Source: CAZHCA01 sp964530825 (GTDB lineage: Bacteria; Bacteroidota; Bacteroidia; Chitinophagales; Saprospiraceae). From it: DNA of 60,740 nt. This document shows, in pieces, positions 51,387 through 60,592 of the stretch. Below the pieces are notes generated by a model, which searched no databases, had not been told where the DNA came from, and was given only the letters and a program-made list of their open reading frames with translations. Made by a program: the position numbers and the translations under genes. Location of the stretch: positions 1 to 60,740 of the forward strand of contig CAZHCA010000026.1 in the NCBI GenBank assembly GCA_964530825.1, in the 5' to 3' direction. The number at the start of each line of letters is the position of its first letter. Within the stretch, counting starts at the first letter, position 1.

Positions 51387-51950
51387 TTATTTGACGCGTT
51401 CCATGTAGGCGTTGGTATTGGTATCGATCTTGATTTTATCACCGGTATTAATAAAGAGCGGGACGCGGATTTCGGCTCCGGTTTCCACGGTGGCAGGTTT
51501 TAGGGTGTTGGTGGCGGTGTCGCCTTTCACCCCGGGTTCGGTGTAAGTGACCTCCATGACCACATGCTGCGGCATTTCCATGGTCAATGGGAGTTCTTTC
51601 TCTGCGTGGAAAAGCACGTCCACCTCCATGCCTTCCTTGAGTAAGCCGGGATTGGATAGGAGTTTCTCCTCGAGGGCTACCTGCTCATAGGTCTCATTAT
51701 TCATGAAATGATAGCCCATATCATCCTGGTACAGGAATTGGTACTTGCGTCGTTCTACGCGTACTTCATTGATCTTGTGTCCGGCGGGAAAGGTATGATC
51801 CAGGACCTTGCCGTTGGTCATGCTTTTTATCTTGGTGCGCACGAAAGCAGCGCCTTTACCCGGCTTTACGTGTTGGAATTCGACGATCTGGTAAATATCG
51901 TTATTGAACTCCAGGCATAGCCCGTTGCGGATATCTGATGTAGTGGCCAT
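51387..51950 (-). CDS. efp: Translation elongation factor P
   Basis: 187 residues. Domain I has the loop KPGKGAAFVR, whose Lys tip enters the ribosome at stalled proline stretches. Domains II and III follow (QFLYQDDMGYHFMNNETYEQ, VEVTYTEPGVKGDTATNTLK, and RVPLFINTGDKIKIDTNTNA). I used the ATG at 51950 (MATTSDIRNGLCLEF); further upstream is a different composition. Placement between fabH and accB is typical of Bacteroidota. Confidence 0.95.
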   Translation of the reverse strand: MATTSDIRNGLCLEFNNDIYQIVEFQHVKPGKGAAFVRTKIKSMTNGKVLDHTFPAGHKINEVRVERRKYQFLYQDDMGYHFMNNETYEQVALEEKLLSNPGLLKEGMEVDVLFHAEKELPLTMEMPQHVVMEVTYTEPGVKGDTATNTLKPATVETGAEIRVPLFINTGDKIKIDTNTNAYMERVK

Positions 51951-52044
51951 GATTTGAATTAGATTATCAATGGAAAAAAGCGTTGCAAAGATAGGAAAAT
52001 TTGACTTGCGCCCAATGTGGAGCTTAGGCAATCGCTCATTCGGC

Positions 52045-53043
52045 TTACGCTTTATCGTAGGCCCACTTCAGATAGATGGCGCCCCAGGTGAATCCGCCCC
52101 CGAAAGCGGTGAGGATAACGTTGTCGCCCTTGCGGAGTTGGTCTTCCCAATCCCAAAGGCAAAGCGGCAGGGTGCCTGCCGTGGTGTTGCCGTATCTGTG
52201 AATGTTCATGGTAACTTTCTCCATGGGGAACCCCAGCAGGTTGGCCACCGTTTCGATAATGCGCTTGTTTGCCTGGTGGGGGACCAACCAGGCGATATCC
52301 TCTTCGCGGAGCTCGTTGCGCTCCATGATTCTTCGCACGACATCGGCCATACCAGAAACGGCAGCCTTAAATACCGGCCGGCCGTTTTGGAAAACGAAAT
52401 GCTCGCGCGCTATGACGGTTTCGACACTGGCCGGATAGCGCGACCCACCCGCTTTTTGGTGCAGGTACACTTGCCCGCTGCCGTCGGAGTGGTGCAGGGA
52501 ATCGATGACACCATAGCCTTCTTCGTTAGGTTCGAGCAGGACGGCCCCGCCGCCGTCGCCGAAAATCACACAGGTAGTGCGGTCACTGTAATCGATGATT
52601 GAGGACATCTTATCGGCGCCGACGACAATCACCTTGCGGTGTGTACCCGCCTCGATAAACTTGGCACCGGTGGTCAGGGCATACAAGAAGCCCGAGCAGG
52701 CGGCGCTGATATCATAGCAAAAAGCATTTTTGATGCCGACGGCATCGGATATGAGGTTGGCAGTATCCGGGAAAGGCATGTCCGGCGTGACCGTTGCGCA
52801 AATGACCAGTTCAATTTCCGAAGGGTCGGTTTGGGTCTTTTCCAACAGGGCACGTACTGCGTGGACTCCTATCTCGGAAGTTCCGCGCCCTTTTCCTTTT
52901 AAAATATGACGCTCTTGTATGCCGGTACGGGTTGTGATCCACTCGTCGGTGGTATTCACCAACAACTCTAATTCGCGATTGGTTAGGATGTAATCCGGCA
53001 CCCAGCCATGGACGCCCGTTATGGCAGCCGTTATTTTTGACAT
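52045..53043 (-). CDS. fabH: Beta-ketoacyl-ACP synthase III (FabH)
   Basis: 332 residues from the ATG at 53043. The catalytic Cys is in AACSGFLYAL, the His in PHQANKRIIE, and the Asn in RYGNTTAGT. Also present are NTTDEWITTRTGIQERHI and the C-terminal TAFGGGFTWGA. It condenses acetyl-CoA with malonyl-ACP to begin fatty acid synthesis. First gene of the fabH-efp-accB-accC operon. The upstream region has TATACCTTG, a candidate -7 element. Confidence 0.95.
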   Translation of the reverse strand: MSKITAAITGVHGWVPDYILTNRELELLVNTTDEWITTRTGIQERHILKGKGRGTSEIGVHAVRALLEKTQTDPSEIELVICATVTPDMPFPDTANLISDAVGIKNAFCYDISAACSGFLYALTTGAKFIEAGTHRKVIVVGADKMSSIIDYSDRTTCVIFGDGGGAVLLEPNEEGYGVIDSLHHSDGSGQVYLHQKAGGSRYPASVETVIAREHFVFQNGRPVFKAAVSGMADVVRRIMERNELREEDIAWLVPHQANKRIIETVANLLGFPMEKVTMNIHRYGNTTAGTLPLCLWDWEDQLRKGDNVILTAFGGGFTWGAIYLKWAYDKA

Positions 53044-53134
53044 GACTACTTGTTTCGATTGAATTGGGAGCAAGGTATAAAAAAATGTCAAAGCGCCATG
53101 GGTTTATCCCCGCCGTGTAAACCGCAGTAGATCC

Positions 53135-54667
53135 TCAGGCGAGCATGTCTTCGTCGTCCACGGGTTTAGCTTCGTATTCGCGGTAGGAAATGGCCAGCAG
53201 CCCAAGAAACGTGAGTAGTCCGTTGAGTGCCAGTATCAGGAAACCGAATTGAAAACCGTTTAACCAACGGGCTGAGTTAGCGTCGATAAAGAAGGAAATA
53301 ACTGGCCCCGCTACACAAACCGGTATTACCCACCGATCATTGATTTGTAATCGCGTAAACAAGCCGAAAGCGAACAACCCTAACAGTGGACCGTAGGTAT
53401 ACCCTGCGGCGCGAAACAATTCGCTGATTACCGCGTCGTTGCTCAGCGCATTGAATAATAAAATCACGACGAATAAGAGTAGGGAAAATCCAACGTGTAC
53501 CCGGTAGCGTAAGCTGCGGTGGTTTTCCGAAGGCTGTTGTTTTTTCTCAAAACCTAAAAAATCGACGCAGAAAGAAGTTGTCAGGGAAGTTAATGCGGAA
53601 TCGGCGCTGGAATAGGCGGCTGCGATCAAGCCTAGTACGAAGAAGATCCCGACGACCGGCGAAAGGTGCCCCAGTGCGATCAATGGAAACAACTCGTCGG
53701 TCCGTTCGGGTACCGCGATGCCTACCTGGGCAGCGTAAACATAGAGCATAGCACCCAGCGTGAGGAATAAAAAGTTGACCGCAACCAGCGTGAGGCTGAA
53801 GGTGAGCATATTCTTTTGAGCATCCCATAGATTGGGGCAACTGAGGTTTTTTTGCATCATATCCTGGTCGAGACCCGTCATGACGGTACAAATCAAAGCA
53901 CCACTTAGAAACTGCTTGAAGAAATTGTTGGGGTCCGACCAGCCGTTTTCAAAGAAAAATACCTGGGTATACCCACTGTTATTCAAGCTGTTGACCATGC
54001 CCGTAAAGGAAAGCTCCAGCGCATGACTGATGCTGAAAATCGTTAGGATTAATGCCAAAAGCATGGCAAGCGTTTGTAAGGAATCCGTCCAGACGATCGT
54101 CCGAATACCGGCCCGAAAGGTGTAAATCCAGATCAGTACAATGGTGATGGCAACGGTCAGCCAAAAGGGAAATGCAATTCCGTAGGGGCGTAAAAGCGGC
54201 CCCATGACAAACGATTGTAAAACAATGGCGACGAGATAAAGTCGAAAAGCTGCTCCGATTGTGCGGGAAAGAAGGAAATAGGCTGCGCCGGTTTTGTAGG
54301 AATAAAATCCGAAGCGCCGCTCTAAGTAGGTATAGATTGAAGTGAGTTGTAGCCGGTAATACAAGGGTAGCAATACGAGCGCAATAAATAAATAGCCCAA
54401 CAAATAACCAAAAACAACCTGCATGTAGGAAAAAGCCTGATTCAATCCGGAGGCTCCGACCACTCCTGGGATGGAAATAAAGGTAACCCCGCTTAAGGAA
54501 GCTCCAATCATGCCGAACGCCACCAGATACCAGGGGGATTTCCGGCCGGCGAGAAAAAATTGCTCATTGCTGCTGTCCTTGCTGGTGAGATAGGAAATAC
54601 CAAGGAGGATTATAAAATAGAGGATAACTACTCCCAGAATAACCTCTGGTGTAAGCTGTTGATACAT
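53135..54667 (-). CDS. Sodium:solute symporter (SSS family)
   Basis: 510 residues with about 13 transmembrane helices. The N-terminal part holds FLAGRKSPWYLVAFGMIGAS and LSGVTFISIPG, the family's Na+ site region, and the middle AYSSADSALTSLTTSFCVD with the Ser/Ser pair of the sodium site. Family substrates include sugars, proline, pantothenate and urea; which one is used here is not clear. There is a short acidic C-terminal tail (EAKPVDDEDMLA). A single gene, divergent from FKBP. Confidence 0.88.
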   Translation of the reverse strand: MYQQLTPEVILGVVILYFIILLGISYLTSKDSSNEQFFLAGRKSPWYLVAFGMIGASLSGVTFISIPGVVGASGLNQAFSYMQVVFGYLLGYLFIALVLLPLYYRLQLTSIYTYLERRFGFYSYKTGAAYFLLSRTIGAAFRLYLVAIVLQSFVMGPLLRPYGIAFPFWLTVAITIVLIWIYTFRAGIRTIVWTDSLQTLAMLLALILTIFSISHALELSFTGMVNSLNNSGYTQVFFFENGWSDPNNFFKQFLSGALICTVMTGLDQDMMQKNLSCPNLWDAQKNMLTFSLTLVAVNFLFLTLGAMLYVYAAQVGIAVPERTDELFPLIALGHLSPVVGIFFVLGLIAAAYSSADSALTSLTTSFCVDFLGFEKKQQPSENHRSLRYRVHVGFSLLLFVVILLFNALSNDAVISELFRAAGYTYGPLLGLFAFGLFTRLQINDRWVIPVCVAGPVISFFIDANSARWLNGFQFGFLILALNGLLTFLGLLAISYREYEAKPVDDEDMLA

Positions 54668-54773
54668 AGATACTTATGGTTTTCGTGCTAAGACGAATGG
54701 CCAAAATTAGCAAATTCCGGGAATTTCCCACGCTCGACCAGTCGCGACGGATTCTATATATTGAGTTGAAAAA

Positions 54774-55376
54774 ATGCCAAGATTATGGTTGTCCATGCTG
54801 GTGCTGTCGGCCGGCGTGGGAATTATTGCCTGCGGCAGTTCTCAAAAGGAAGAAGGCGATCAGCCTGGCGATTTTTCGCTCCACTTGGAGGAAGCTGCTG
54901 CCGACAGTGTGCTCATGGCTTTATCTTTTTTGCTACATGCCGATCCGGTAAACCGGGAACAGCGCGAACAGAATACTTTGCTGGATTATGCACTCGAAAA
55001 AACGCTTCCGGTTGGCAAGACGCGTTCCGGACTGTATTATGCTATTATTGATCCCGGAAAAGGTGCGGCATTAGACTGGGGCGACCGAGTGGCGGTGCAT
55101 TACCGGGGGCACTTTCCCGGAGAAGAATCCTATTTCGACAATTCCTTTGTCCGGGGTAAGCCCCTCGAATTTTACATTGGTAATATGATTCCTGCCTGGA
55201 ATGAGGGGCTGCAACTGTTACATCCGGGGGGTAAGATGGTTCTTTTATCGCCGTCGCGTTTAGCTTATGGTTCATTGGGGTTGGTGGGGCCTAGAGGCGA
55301 TACGATCGTACCAGCCCACCAGCCTTTGATCTTTGAGTTAGCCGTGCAGGAAGTTCTGAAAAGAGCCAACGAATAA
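54774..55376 (+). CDS. FKBP-type peptidyl-prolyl isomerase, lipoprotein
   Basis: 200 residues. N-terminal lipoprotein signal with lipobox IIAC at residue 20. The FKBP fold covers about 75-195: GDRVAVHYRGHFPGEESYFD, FVRGKPLEFYIGNMIPAWNE, GLQLLHPGGKMVLLSPSRLA, YGSLGL and IVPAHQPLIFELAVQEVL. It catalyses proline isomerisation in periplasmic proteins and probably supports folding of secreted proteins. The first ATG (54774) is used; it gives a normal signal. Confidence 0.88.
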   Translation: MPRLWLSMLVLSAGVGIIACGSSQKEEGDQPGDFSLHLEEAAADSVLMALSFLLHADPVNREQREQNTLLDYALEKTLPVGKTRSGLYYAIIDPGKGAALDWGDRVAVHYRGHFPGEESYFDNSFVRGKPLEFYIGNMIPAWNEGLQLLHPGGKMVLLSPSRLAYGSLGLVGPRGDTIVPAHQPLIFELAVQEVLKRANE

Positions 55377-55526
55377 CCGGCGGAAAACTCCAGAGTTGAT
55401 AAAATGTGGTGTAAAGGTATTTTTTAATTAAATTAACCTAACCTTCTTGTTTAAATGCGTTCCGCTAAAAAAATTGCATTCGGGTGGCTACTGTCCACCG
55501 GAGTGTCACCCCTTTTATATTAAAAA

Positions 55527-55877
55527 ATGGACAACGCCAAAACCAAAATGAATAAACACACAGCATGGCTGCAACGCGTTGATAACTATGTACTCCAGGA
55601 AATCAGCAACCCTTATCTAGTAGTAGCCGACATGGCTGGCGCGGTTTACATGAGCGAAAGGCAGTTCTTCCGCCGCATCAAAAAAGCCACCGGCATAACA
55701 CCCCATCGTTACCTCTTGGATATCCGGCTGCGGGAAGCCAAGCGCATGGCCGAGAACAAACAGGTCAGGTCCGTAGCTGAACTGGCCAAAGCGGTGGGCT
55801 ACGTGCGTACGGATTACTTTTCCAGGATATTCCGGGAGCGGTACGGTAAAAGTCCTTCCGACTTGCTTGGAGACTAG
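55527..55877 (+). CDS. Stand-alone AraC-type DNA-binding protein
   Basis: 116 residues, nearly all of it the AraC C-terminal domain: VVADMAGAVYMSERQFFRRI, KKATGITPHRYLLDIRLREA, then AELAKAVGYVRTDYFSRIFR and ERYGKSPSDLL. The ligand domain of normal AraC proteins is absent. In Bacteroidota similar short proteins occur downstream of hybrid two-component kinases; none is next to it here. It may act with a separate sensor or as a constitutive regulator. A very strong perfect hairpin follows directly. Confidence 0.75.
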   Translation: MDNAKTKMNKHTAWLQRVDNYVLQEISNPYLVVADMAGAVYMSERQFFRRIKKATGITPHRYLLDIRLREAKRMAENKQVRSVAELAKAVGYVRTDYFSRIFRERYGKSPSDLLGD

Positions 55878-55910
55878 AAGCCATCTCAAAAACATTTTTG
55901 AGATGGCTTC
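55877..55910. terminator. Perfect 16-base hairpin after the AraC-type gene
   Basis: Left arm GAAGCCATCTCAAAAA and its exact reverse complement, separated by only CA. The stop codon of the AraC-type gene shares its first base. The A/T run in the arms works as a terminator in both directions. Confidence 0.8.
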
Positions 55911-56077
55911 CAGCAAAGGCCGCAGTACGGGAATGTATTTTGGCAGGATTATGAAATAAATAACAAATATCTTACCCGCTGATGGCCAATATGAGTAGTT
56001 TTTATACGGGTCGATTATGGTGGTCTGTTTATGCCGGACTTTCTGGTCTTATTACCCTTCGTACCTGACTGCTTCGC

Positions 56078-56566
56078 CTAATCACCTCTATTGGTTAACA
56101 TCGCCAGTATGAGCATGAACAGACCAATCATAATTGCTACGTCGGCTACATTAAAAATCCCTGTTCGCAATTTTGGGAATCCCATATTCATGAAGTCTAC
56201 TACTTTACCGTAAAGTAAGCGATCGTACAAATTACTGCCGCCGCCCCCGATAATGAGGCTGAAAGCTACCACTTGCCAACGGTTCATACCCGGTGAAGTG
56301 AGAGTTTGCCCCAGTATCAACAGGATGACCGCTATTGGTAGGAGGGTAAGTAACCAATAGCGCCAATTATCGGCTAGCCCTGAACCCAAGCTCAGAAATG
56401 CGCCTGTGTTTTCGGCGTAGACCAGCCGGAAAAAATCATTCAAGTAGCTTTCGCGTCCATTTCCCTTTAACGATTCTACAGCCCACGCTTTGGTCCATTG
56501 GTCTAATCCAACCACCAGGGCAGCAGTAATTACAACAAGAGGAATGCGCTTGGAATAAAATTTCAT
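56078..56566 (-). CDS. lspA: Lipoprotein signal peptidase (signal peptidase II)
   Basis: 162 residues, four membrane helices. Catalytic Asp residues are in SNLYDRLLYGKVVDFMNMGF and FNVADVAIMIG; the VVGLDQWTKAW block is typical of the N-terminal part. It removes the signal of lipoproteins after the Cys is lipidated. I chose the ATG at 56566 (MKFYSKRIPLVVITAALVVG); the in-frame extension to 56680 is basic and unlike other LspA. Convergent gap to the AraC-type gene shows nothing else. Confidence 0.92.
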   Translation of the reverse strand: MKFYSKRIPLVVITAALVVGLDQWTKAWAVESLKGNGRESYLNDFFRLVYAENTGAFLSLGSGLADNWRYWLLTLLPIAVILLILGQTLTSPGMNRWQVVAFSLIIGGGGSNLYDRLLYGKVVDFMNMGFPKLRTGIFNVADVAIMIGLFMLILAMLTNRGD

Positions 56567-56742
56567 ACCTAAAAATTGAATGTCAAAACTAACGATTTCG
56601 AAAATATCTCTAGGCACCCGACGGTGCTTTTTACTTCGGTGTTGCCACAGGATCGTCTTCCGGCGTACTAATTTTTTCACTTTTATCCCGGAAAAGCGTT
56701 TTCTCTTGGCTACTTTTGTTGCTTAGACCTAGAAATAGTTGC

Positions 56743-57993
56743 ATGGAGCCATTTTTTATCAACGATGCGGTGGTCCTCGGGCTGCTGGTGTTTTCCCTGG
56801 CCCTCGTTTTTACTACGGCCAGCAGCGACCATCCTTTCTGGAAGAAATTTTATACCTATGTGCCTCCGCTGCTGCTTTGTTATTTCATTCCTGCATTGTT
56901 GAATTGGCCGCTGGGGCTCATTTCCGGAGAAGAGTCGAGGTTGTACTTTGTGGCTTCCCGCTACCTACTGCCGGCTTCCCTCATCCTGCTCACCCTCAGC
57001 ATCGATATCCCGGCGGTACTCAATCTGGGTTCGAAGGCGTTGATCATGTTTTTTACCGCTACCCTTGGGGTGGTCTTAGGTGGCCCGATTGCAGTACTCG
57101 TCGTCCTAAAGGTCGCCCCCGAGGTTATCCCCGTCAGCGCCGAAGAACTATGGCGCGGATTATCGACGGTTGCGGGTAGTTGGATCGGCGGCGGCGCCAA
57201 CCAAACAGCGATGAAAGAAATCTTCGACGTAGGTGATGACCTTTTTGGCTCCATGCTGGTAGTCGACATTGTAGTCGCCAATATATGGCTGGGCTTTTTG
57301 CTTTACGGCGCCGGGATCGCTCCGCGGGTTGACCGCTGGCTAAAGGCAGACAGCAGCTCTATCGAAGCACTGCGTCAGAAAGTCGAAAACTATCAGGCTA
57401 GTGTGGCGAAAATTCCATCCAGCACCGAGACCTTTCAAATGCTTGCCATTGCTTTTGGAGGGACTGCCCTGGCGCACTGGTTTTCGGATTTAATTGTGCC
57501 CTGGCTCGAGCAATATGCCGATCAGTTGGAGCGCGTGCGCCTCAACTCGCTGCTGAGCGGTTTTTTCTGGCTGATGGTGTTCAGTACCACCATCGGACTT
57601 TTGTTTTCCTTGACTCGGCTAAGGAAACTGGAAGGGGTTGGCGCCTCTCGTTGGGGCAGTGTTTTTATCTATATCCTGGTGGCCACGATCGGCATGAAAA
57701 TGAATTTGCTGGAGGTTTTTAAAAACCTGGGGCTTTTTGCAGTTGGTATTATCTGGATGCTGGTGCACGTCATCATATTGCTTGGGGTAGCCAAACTAAT
57801 ACGGGCACCCTTTTTCTTTGTAGCCGTCGGGAGCCAGGCCAACATTGGCGGGGCAGCCTCGGCGCCGGTGGTCGCATCTGCTTTTAGTCCGGCTTTGGCT
57901 CCGGTAGGCGTGCTGATGGCGGTACTGGGCTACGCCCTGGGTACTTACGCTGCGATCGTGTGTGCGCTTTTGATGCAGGGTGTAGCCACTTAG
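56743..57993 (+). CDS. DUF819 family membrane protein
   Basis: 416 residues with about 11 helices. DUF819 marks: GSWIGGGANQTAMKEIFDVG and a second conserved block FVAVGSQANIGGAASAPVVA. The two Gly/Asn/Gln-rich blocks resemble substrate-binding half-helices in inverted-repeat transporters; the substrate is unknown. The start is the ATG at 56743; an upstream ATG at 56716 adds nine residues. It faces away from lspA. Confidence 0.82.
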   Translation: MEPFFINDAVVLGLLVFSLALVFTTASSDHPFWKKFYTYVPPLLLCYFIPALLNWPLGLISGEESRLYFVASRYLLPASLILLTLSIDIPAVLNLGSKALIMFFTATLGVVLGGPIAVLVVLKVAPEVIPVSAEELWRGLSTVAGSWIGGGANQTAMKEIFDVGDDLFGSMLVVDIVVANIWLGFLLYGAGIAPRVDRWLKADSSSIEALRQKVENYQASVAKIPSSTETFQMLAIAFGGTALAHWFSDLIVPWLEQYADQLERVRLNSLLSGFFWLMVFSTTIGLLFSLTRLRKLEGVGASRWGSVFIYILVATIGMKMNLLEVFKNLGLFAVGIIWMLVHVIILLGVAKLIRAPFFFVAVGSQANIGGAASAPVVASAFSPALAPVGVLMAVLGYALGTYAAIVCALLMQGVAT

Positions 57994-58191
57994 GGAGTAT
58001 CTGAATAATATCCTTTGGGCTACATATTGGCCTTTCGGCGCTGGATACCGTCCCAAAAAGCAACGCGCCTTCGTTCGAAAGGCACTGCGGTCTGCTGGCA
58101 CGTAGCCAAGGCCACGCGCCTTTTTTGCGATTCATCTGACAACGAAATGCCTGATTTTCGCTCGGCAAAATATTTTTCAGAAACACCTCGG

Positions 58192-59280
58192 TTAAGTGCT
58201 GGTATACCACTTTCGCAAAATCGCTTCGGCCTCTTTGTCCTGGGGCGTATAGTCGCGAGCAGGATAGCCCTCGTGCCCCTGCATGTGGGGAAACCACTTC
58301 CAAAGGAAACCACCTTCCCAGTAAGGTTGCCTGGAAAAATAATCCAATAGGGCTTCTAAAGCATTTGCCTGGGCCGTTTCGTTGATCGGCAGCTGTTTAA
58401 TTTTCGATTCCAGTTCCCAGTTTTTATAAGCACAGCCATCTACGCTTAGGTAACCGAATTCGGTGAAAAGGATGGGTTTATCCCACTTTTTGCTCCACCT
58501 TTCCATTCCGGCTGCCGGTTCCTGCCACGCTTTTTTCAAGTCTTCCACTTTCGGCGTCGCGGCATCCATTAGCGGGAAGTAGGCATCTATCCCGATGTAA
58601 TTGAGATCCTCCCAGAAAGTAATCGATTGGTACTCGTCCCAATTGGCAGCATAGGTGAGTTGTCCCTGGTAGACGCTGCGAATGTCGCGGATGAGTTTGC
58701 GCCAAAACTGGGGGCGCTCGCGGCTGCTTACTTTAAACTCGGTACCTATACAGAGCATATCGACTTGAAGACGAGCTGCCATATCTACGTAGATCTGAAG
58801 AAACTTACGGTAGGCGCTTTCCCAGGCTTCCCATTCAGCTTCGGTTTCAAAGTCGATCGCGCCCGGCCAACTGCCGGGTACGTAGACTTGGGGCTTCAGC
58901 ATGACGCGGACGCCGGCGGCGTGGGCAAGTTGGATGGTCTTCCGCGCGCCCACAGGCCGTTCGCCCCACCACTGCCAACCGGAAGTGTCGTGGTGGACTG
59001 CCGGTTCGCCCCGACGGGTAAACCCGTAAGGAACTACGGCTATCCACTCAGCGCCCGTACCCACCACCTCCACCATGGGATCGCTGGGGAATGGTTTCGG
59101 CGGAGCCACCAGGGTGAGGCCATCGATGAAATCCCGTTTGTTGTGTCTTTCCGCTTGGACCGGGGGGAGGTCGCCGCAATCCTGGCAACCCGGTACAGTA
59201 GCGACCAGCGTCAACCAGCTGCTGATGATCGCGTACACGAAGCCGCTGAAGGCCAACCAAGTCAGGTGATTCATGAGCAT
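58192..59280 (-). CDS. Glycoside hydrolase, GH113-like TIM barrel
   Basis: 362 residues from the ATG at 59280 (MLMNHLTWLAFSGFVYAIIS); an in-frame ATG at 59328 would add 16 residues. The N-terminal helix ends at VPGC, which could be a lipobox, so it is probably a lipoprotein. TIM barrel strands include VMLKPQVYVPGSWPGAI and MLCIGTEFKV with the acid/base Glu, LNYIGIDAYFPL, and ILFTEFGYLS with the nucleophile Glu. GH113 members are beta-mannanases or related. The M23 gene ends 57 bases upstream in the same direction. Confidence 0.75.
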   Translation of the reverse strand: MLMNHLTWLAFSGFVYAIISSWLTLVATVPGCQDCGDLPPVQAERHNKRDFIDGLTLVAPPKPFPSDPMVEVVGTGAEWIAVVPYGFTRRGEPAVHHDTSGWQWWGERPVGARKTIQLAHAAGVRVMLKPQVYVPGSWPGAIDFETEAEWEAWESAYRKFLQIYVDMAARLQVDMLCIGTEFKVSSRERPQFWRKLIRDIRSVYQGQLTYAANWDEYQSITFWEDLNYIGIDAYFPLMDAATPKVEDLKKAWQEPAAGMERWSKKWDKPILFTEFGYLSVDGCAYKNWELESKIKQLPINETAQANALEALLDYFSRQPYWEGGFLWKWFPHMQGHEGYPARDYTPQDKEAEAILRKWYTST

Positions 59281-59337
59281 GCAATATGGGAAGGAGTGGG
59301 CGACGGCTATGCAGGCGATTCCTTCCAATTGAACAGT

Positions 59338-60015
59338 TTATTTCATGGTTAATAACAAGCCAGGGTCGGGACAGTTTGCCAGGTAGGCTTTGGCTTCATT
59401 CGGCAGGGCAACACCTGGGTAATCACCCGCGTAATCTCCCATATCAAGGATGCATTGAAAATGTAAATGCGGCACCCACCCCAGGTTTTCTTCAGGAGCG
59501 CCGATCCTGCCCAGCAGATCCCCCTTCCGGTAGGGCTGGCCAGGGACCAGCCCGCGAAGGCTTAGGCGTGATAAGTGCCCATAAAGTGTGTGAAATGATT
59601 GTTTTCCGATTCGGTGTTCCAGAATGATGGTCGGCCCATAATCGAGGTAGTTCGCGTTATCCTGAAAGCTGTGTAGCCAACCGGGCAGGGGGGTGTAAAT
59701 GGGCGTTCCCACTGATGCCCATAAGTCAATGCCCAGGTGAATGCTGCGATGACCTTCGGGGGTGGCGAAATGCTTGCTTGCCCGGTACAAAATGCGGTCC
59801 TCTGCGTAGCCACCGTAGCCTACCCGGCCTCCTTGCCGGGCGATCGAATCTTGAATGAAAGCGCGGAGTCCCTCGTATGTCAGTAGGTCGCTGCTGGGCC
59901 GGTTCCATTGGGGATCGTGCAAATTGATCAGTGCGAAATCTTCCGGTTGATAGCGGCGCCCCAGAAGCGGGTAGGGAGCAACCGCCTGAAGGGAAGTGGC
60001 GAACGACTTAGTCAT
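59338..60015 (-). CDS. M23 family metallopeptidase (LytM-like)
   Basis: 225 residues with no visible signal peptide at the N-terminus (MTKSFATSLQAVAPYPLLGR), unusual for a peptidoglycan enzyme. The LytM zinc site is intact: HLGIDLW (His and Asp), HTLYGHLS and VPHLHFQ (HxH). It has the M23 pattern GxPIYTPLPG and a KGDLLGRIG turn. M23 enzymes cut peptide cross-links in peptidoglycan. The start may be further upstream or the export unusual. The GH113-like gene follows. Confidence 0.8.
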   Translation of the reverse strand: MTKSFATSLQAVAPYPLLGRRYQPEDFALINLHDPQWNRPSSDLLTYEGLRAFIQDSIARQGGRVGYGGYAEDRILYRASKHFATPEGHRSIHLGIDLWASVGTPIYTPLPGWLHSFQDNANYLDYGPTIILEHRIGKQSFHTLYGHLSRLSLRGLVPGQPYRKGDLLGRIGAPEENLGWVPHLHFQCILDMGDYAGDYPGVALPNEAKAYLANCPDPGLLLTMK

Positions 60016-60179
60016 CGATGAAGCTTTTTTCTTCGAACAATGGACAAGAAAACGTCTAAAAATAAGGATTTACGAGATCTTCAAATATACCCTGTTTTCC
60101 GCTTTGGTTTTTGAAAGATCATCGATAATCAAAAGTTTCATTGATTGAAGTGTAATTTTTTTCTTTTTCTTTTTAAAAG

Positions 60180-60211
60180 TTTGCAATAAATCGGGAGGGT
60201 GTTTACATTTG
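60180..60211 (+). promoter_or_regulatory. Predicted promoter of the tRNA-like gene
   Basis: TTTG (60180-60183), 20 bases, then TACATTTG (60204-60211): both elements fit the Bacteroidota pattern exactly. The predicted start is near 60216, about 40 bases before the tRNA-like body. It lies well upstream of the hairpin-terminated transcript. Confidence 0.6.
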
Positions 60212-60255
60212 TACTGTAAGCAAACGGGAAATATTGAAAAGTTTGCAATTGACAA

Positions 60256-60372
60256 TGTGAGGTGATGAAACAGGCAGCCATGCCCTCCGGTCTCGGGGGT
60301 GGGGACTTGGGATAAACTCGATCTTTGATCGCAGCTAACCGCCCCGTGAAGGTTCGAATCCTTCCCTCACAG
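60256..60372 (+). ncRNA. tRNA-like RNA with a very long variable region
   Basis: 117 bases that fold as a class II tRNA: acceptor TGTGAGG/CCTCACA, positions 8-9 TG, D-stem ATG/CAT with an 11-base loop containing GG, anticodon stem CCCTC/GGGGG (one wobble) with loop CGGTCTC, and a perfect T-arm GAAGG-TTCGAAT-CCTTC. Two things are odd: position 33 is G rather than T, giving a nominal GTC anticodon, and the variable region is about 48 bases (with GGGG/CCCC and CGATC/GATCG stems) rather than 10-24. A promoter and a terminator bracket it. It may be a non-standard tRNA, a tRNA-like regulator, or a decayed tRNA. Confidence 0.5.
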
Positions 60373-60381
60373 CTAAATCGC

Positions 60382-60418
60382 CAGCTGGAAGTTCTACTAG
60401 AGCTTCCAGCTTTTTTTT
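60382..60418 (+). terminator. Strong rho-independent terminator
   Basis: AGCTGGAAG pairs with CTTCCAGCT; inside, TCTA pairs with TAGA. Eight T follow. It ends the tRNA-like transcript about 10 bases after the acceptor stem. Confidence 0.85.
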
Positions 60419-60592
60419 GCTTAAAAAGTTTTTTAGCGGCTTAACCTTGCCGGCTCTTAACTACTTTATTTTACTGAATACACCGGCTAGTTTGGGCCGG
60501 TTTAGTTGCTTACTTTTGACTTGATTTCAGTGTGGCGAATTGGCGAAACCCTTACCTTGAACTTACTTGATTGATAATAGCGCTTTCTTCGG

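Noticed and set aside
60256..60372. tmRNA or tRNA-Sec
   Set aside because: No tag reading frame and too short for tmRNA; no TCA anticodon or 8-base acceptor as in tRNA-Sec.
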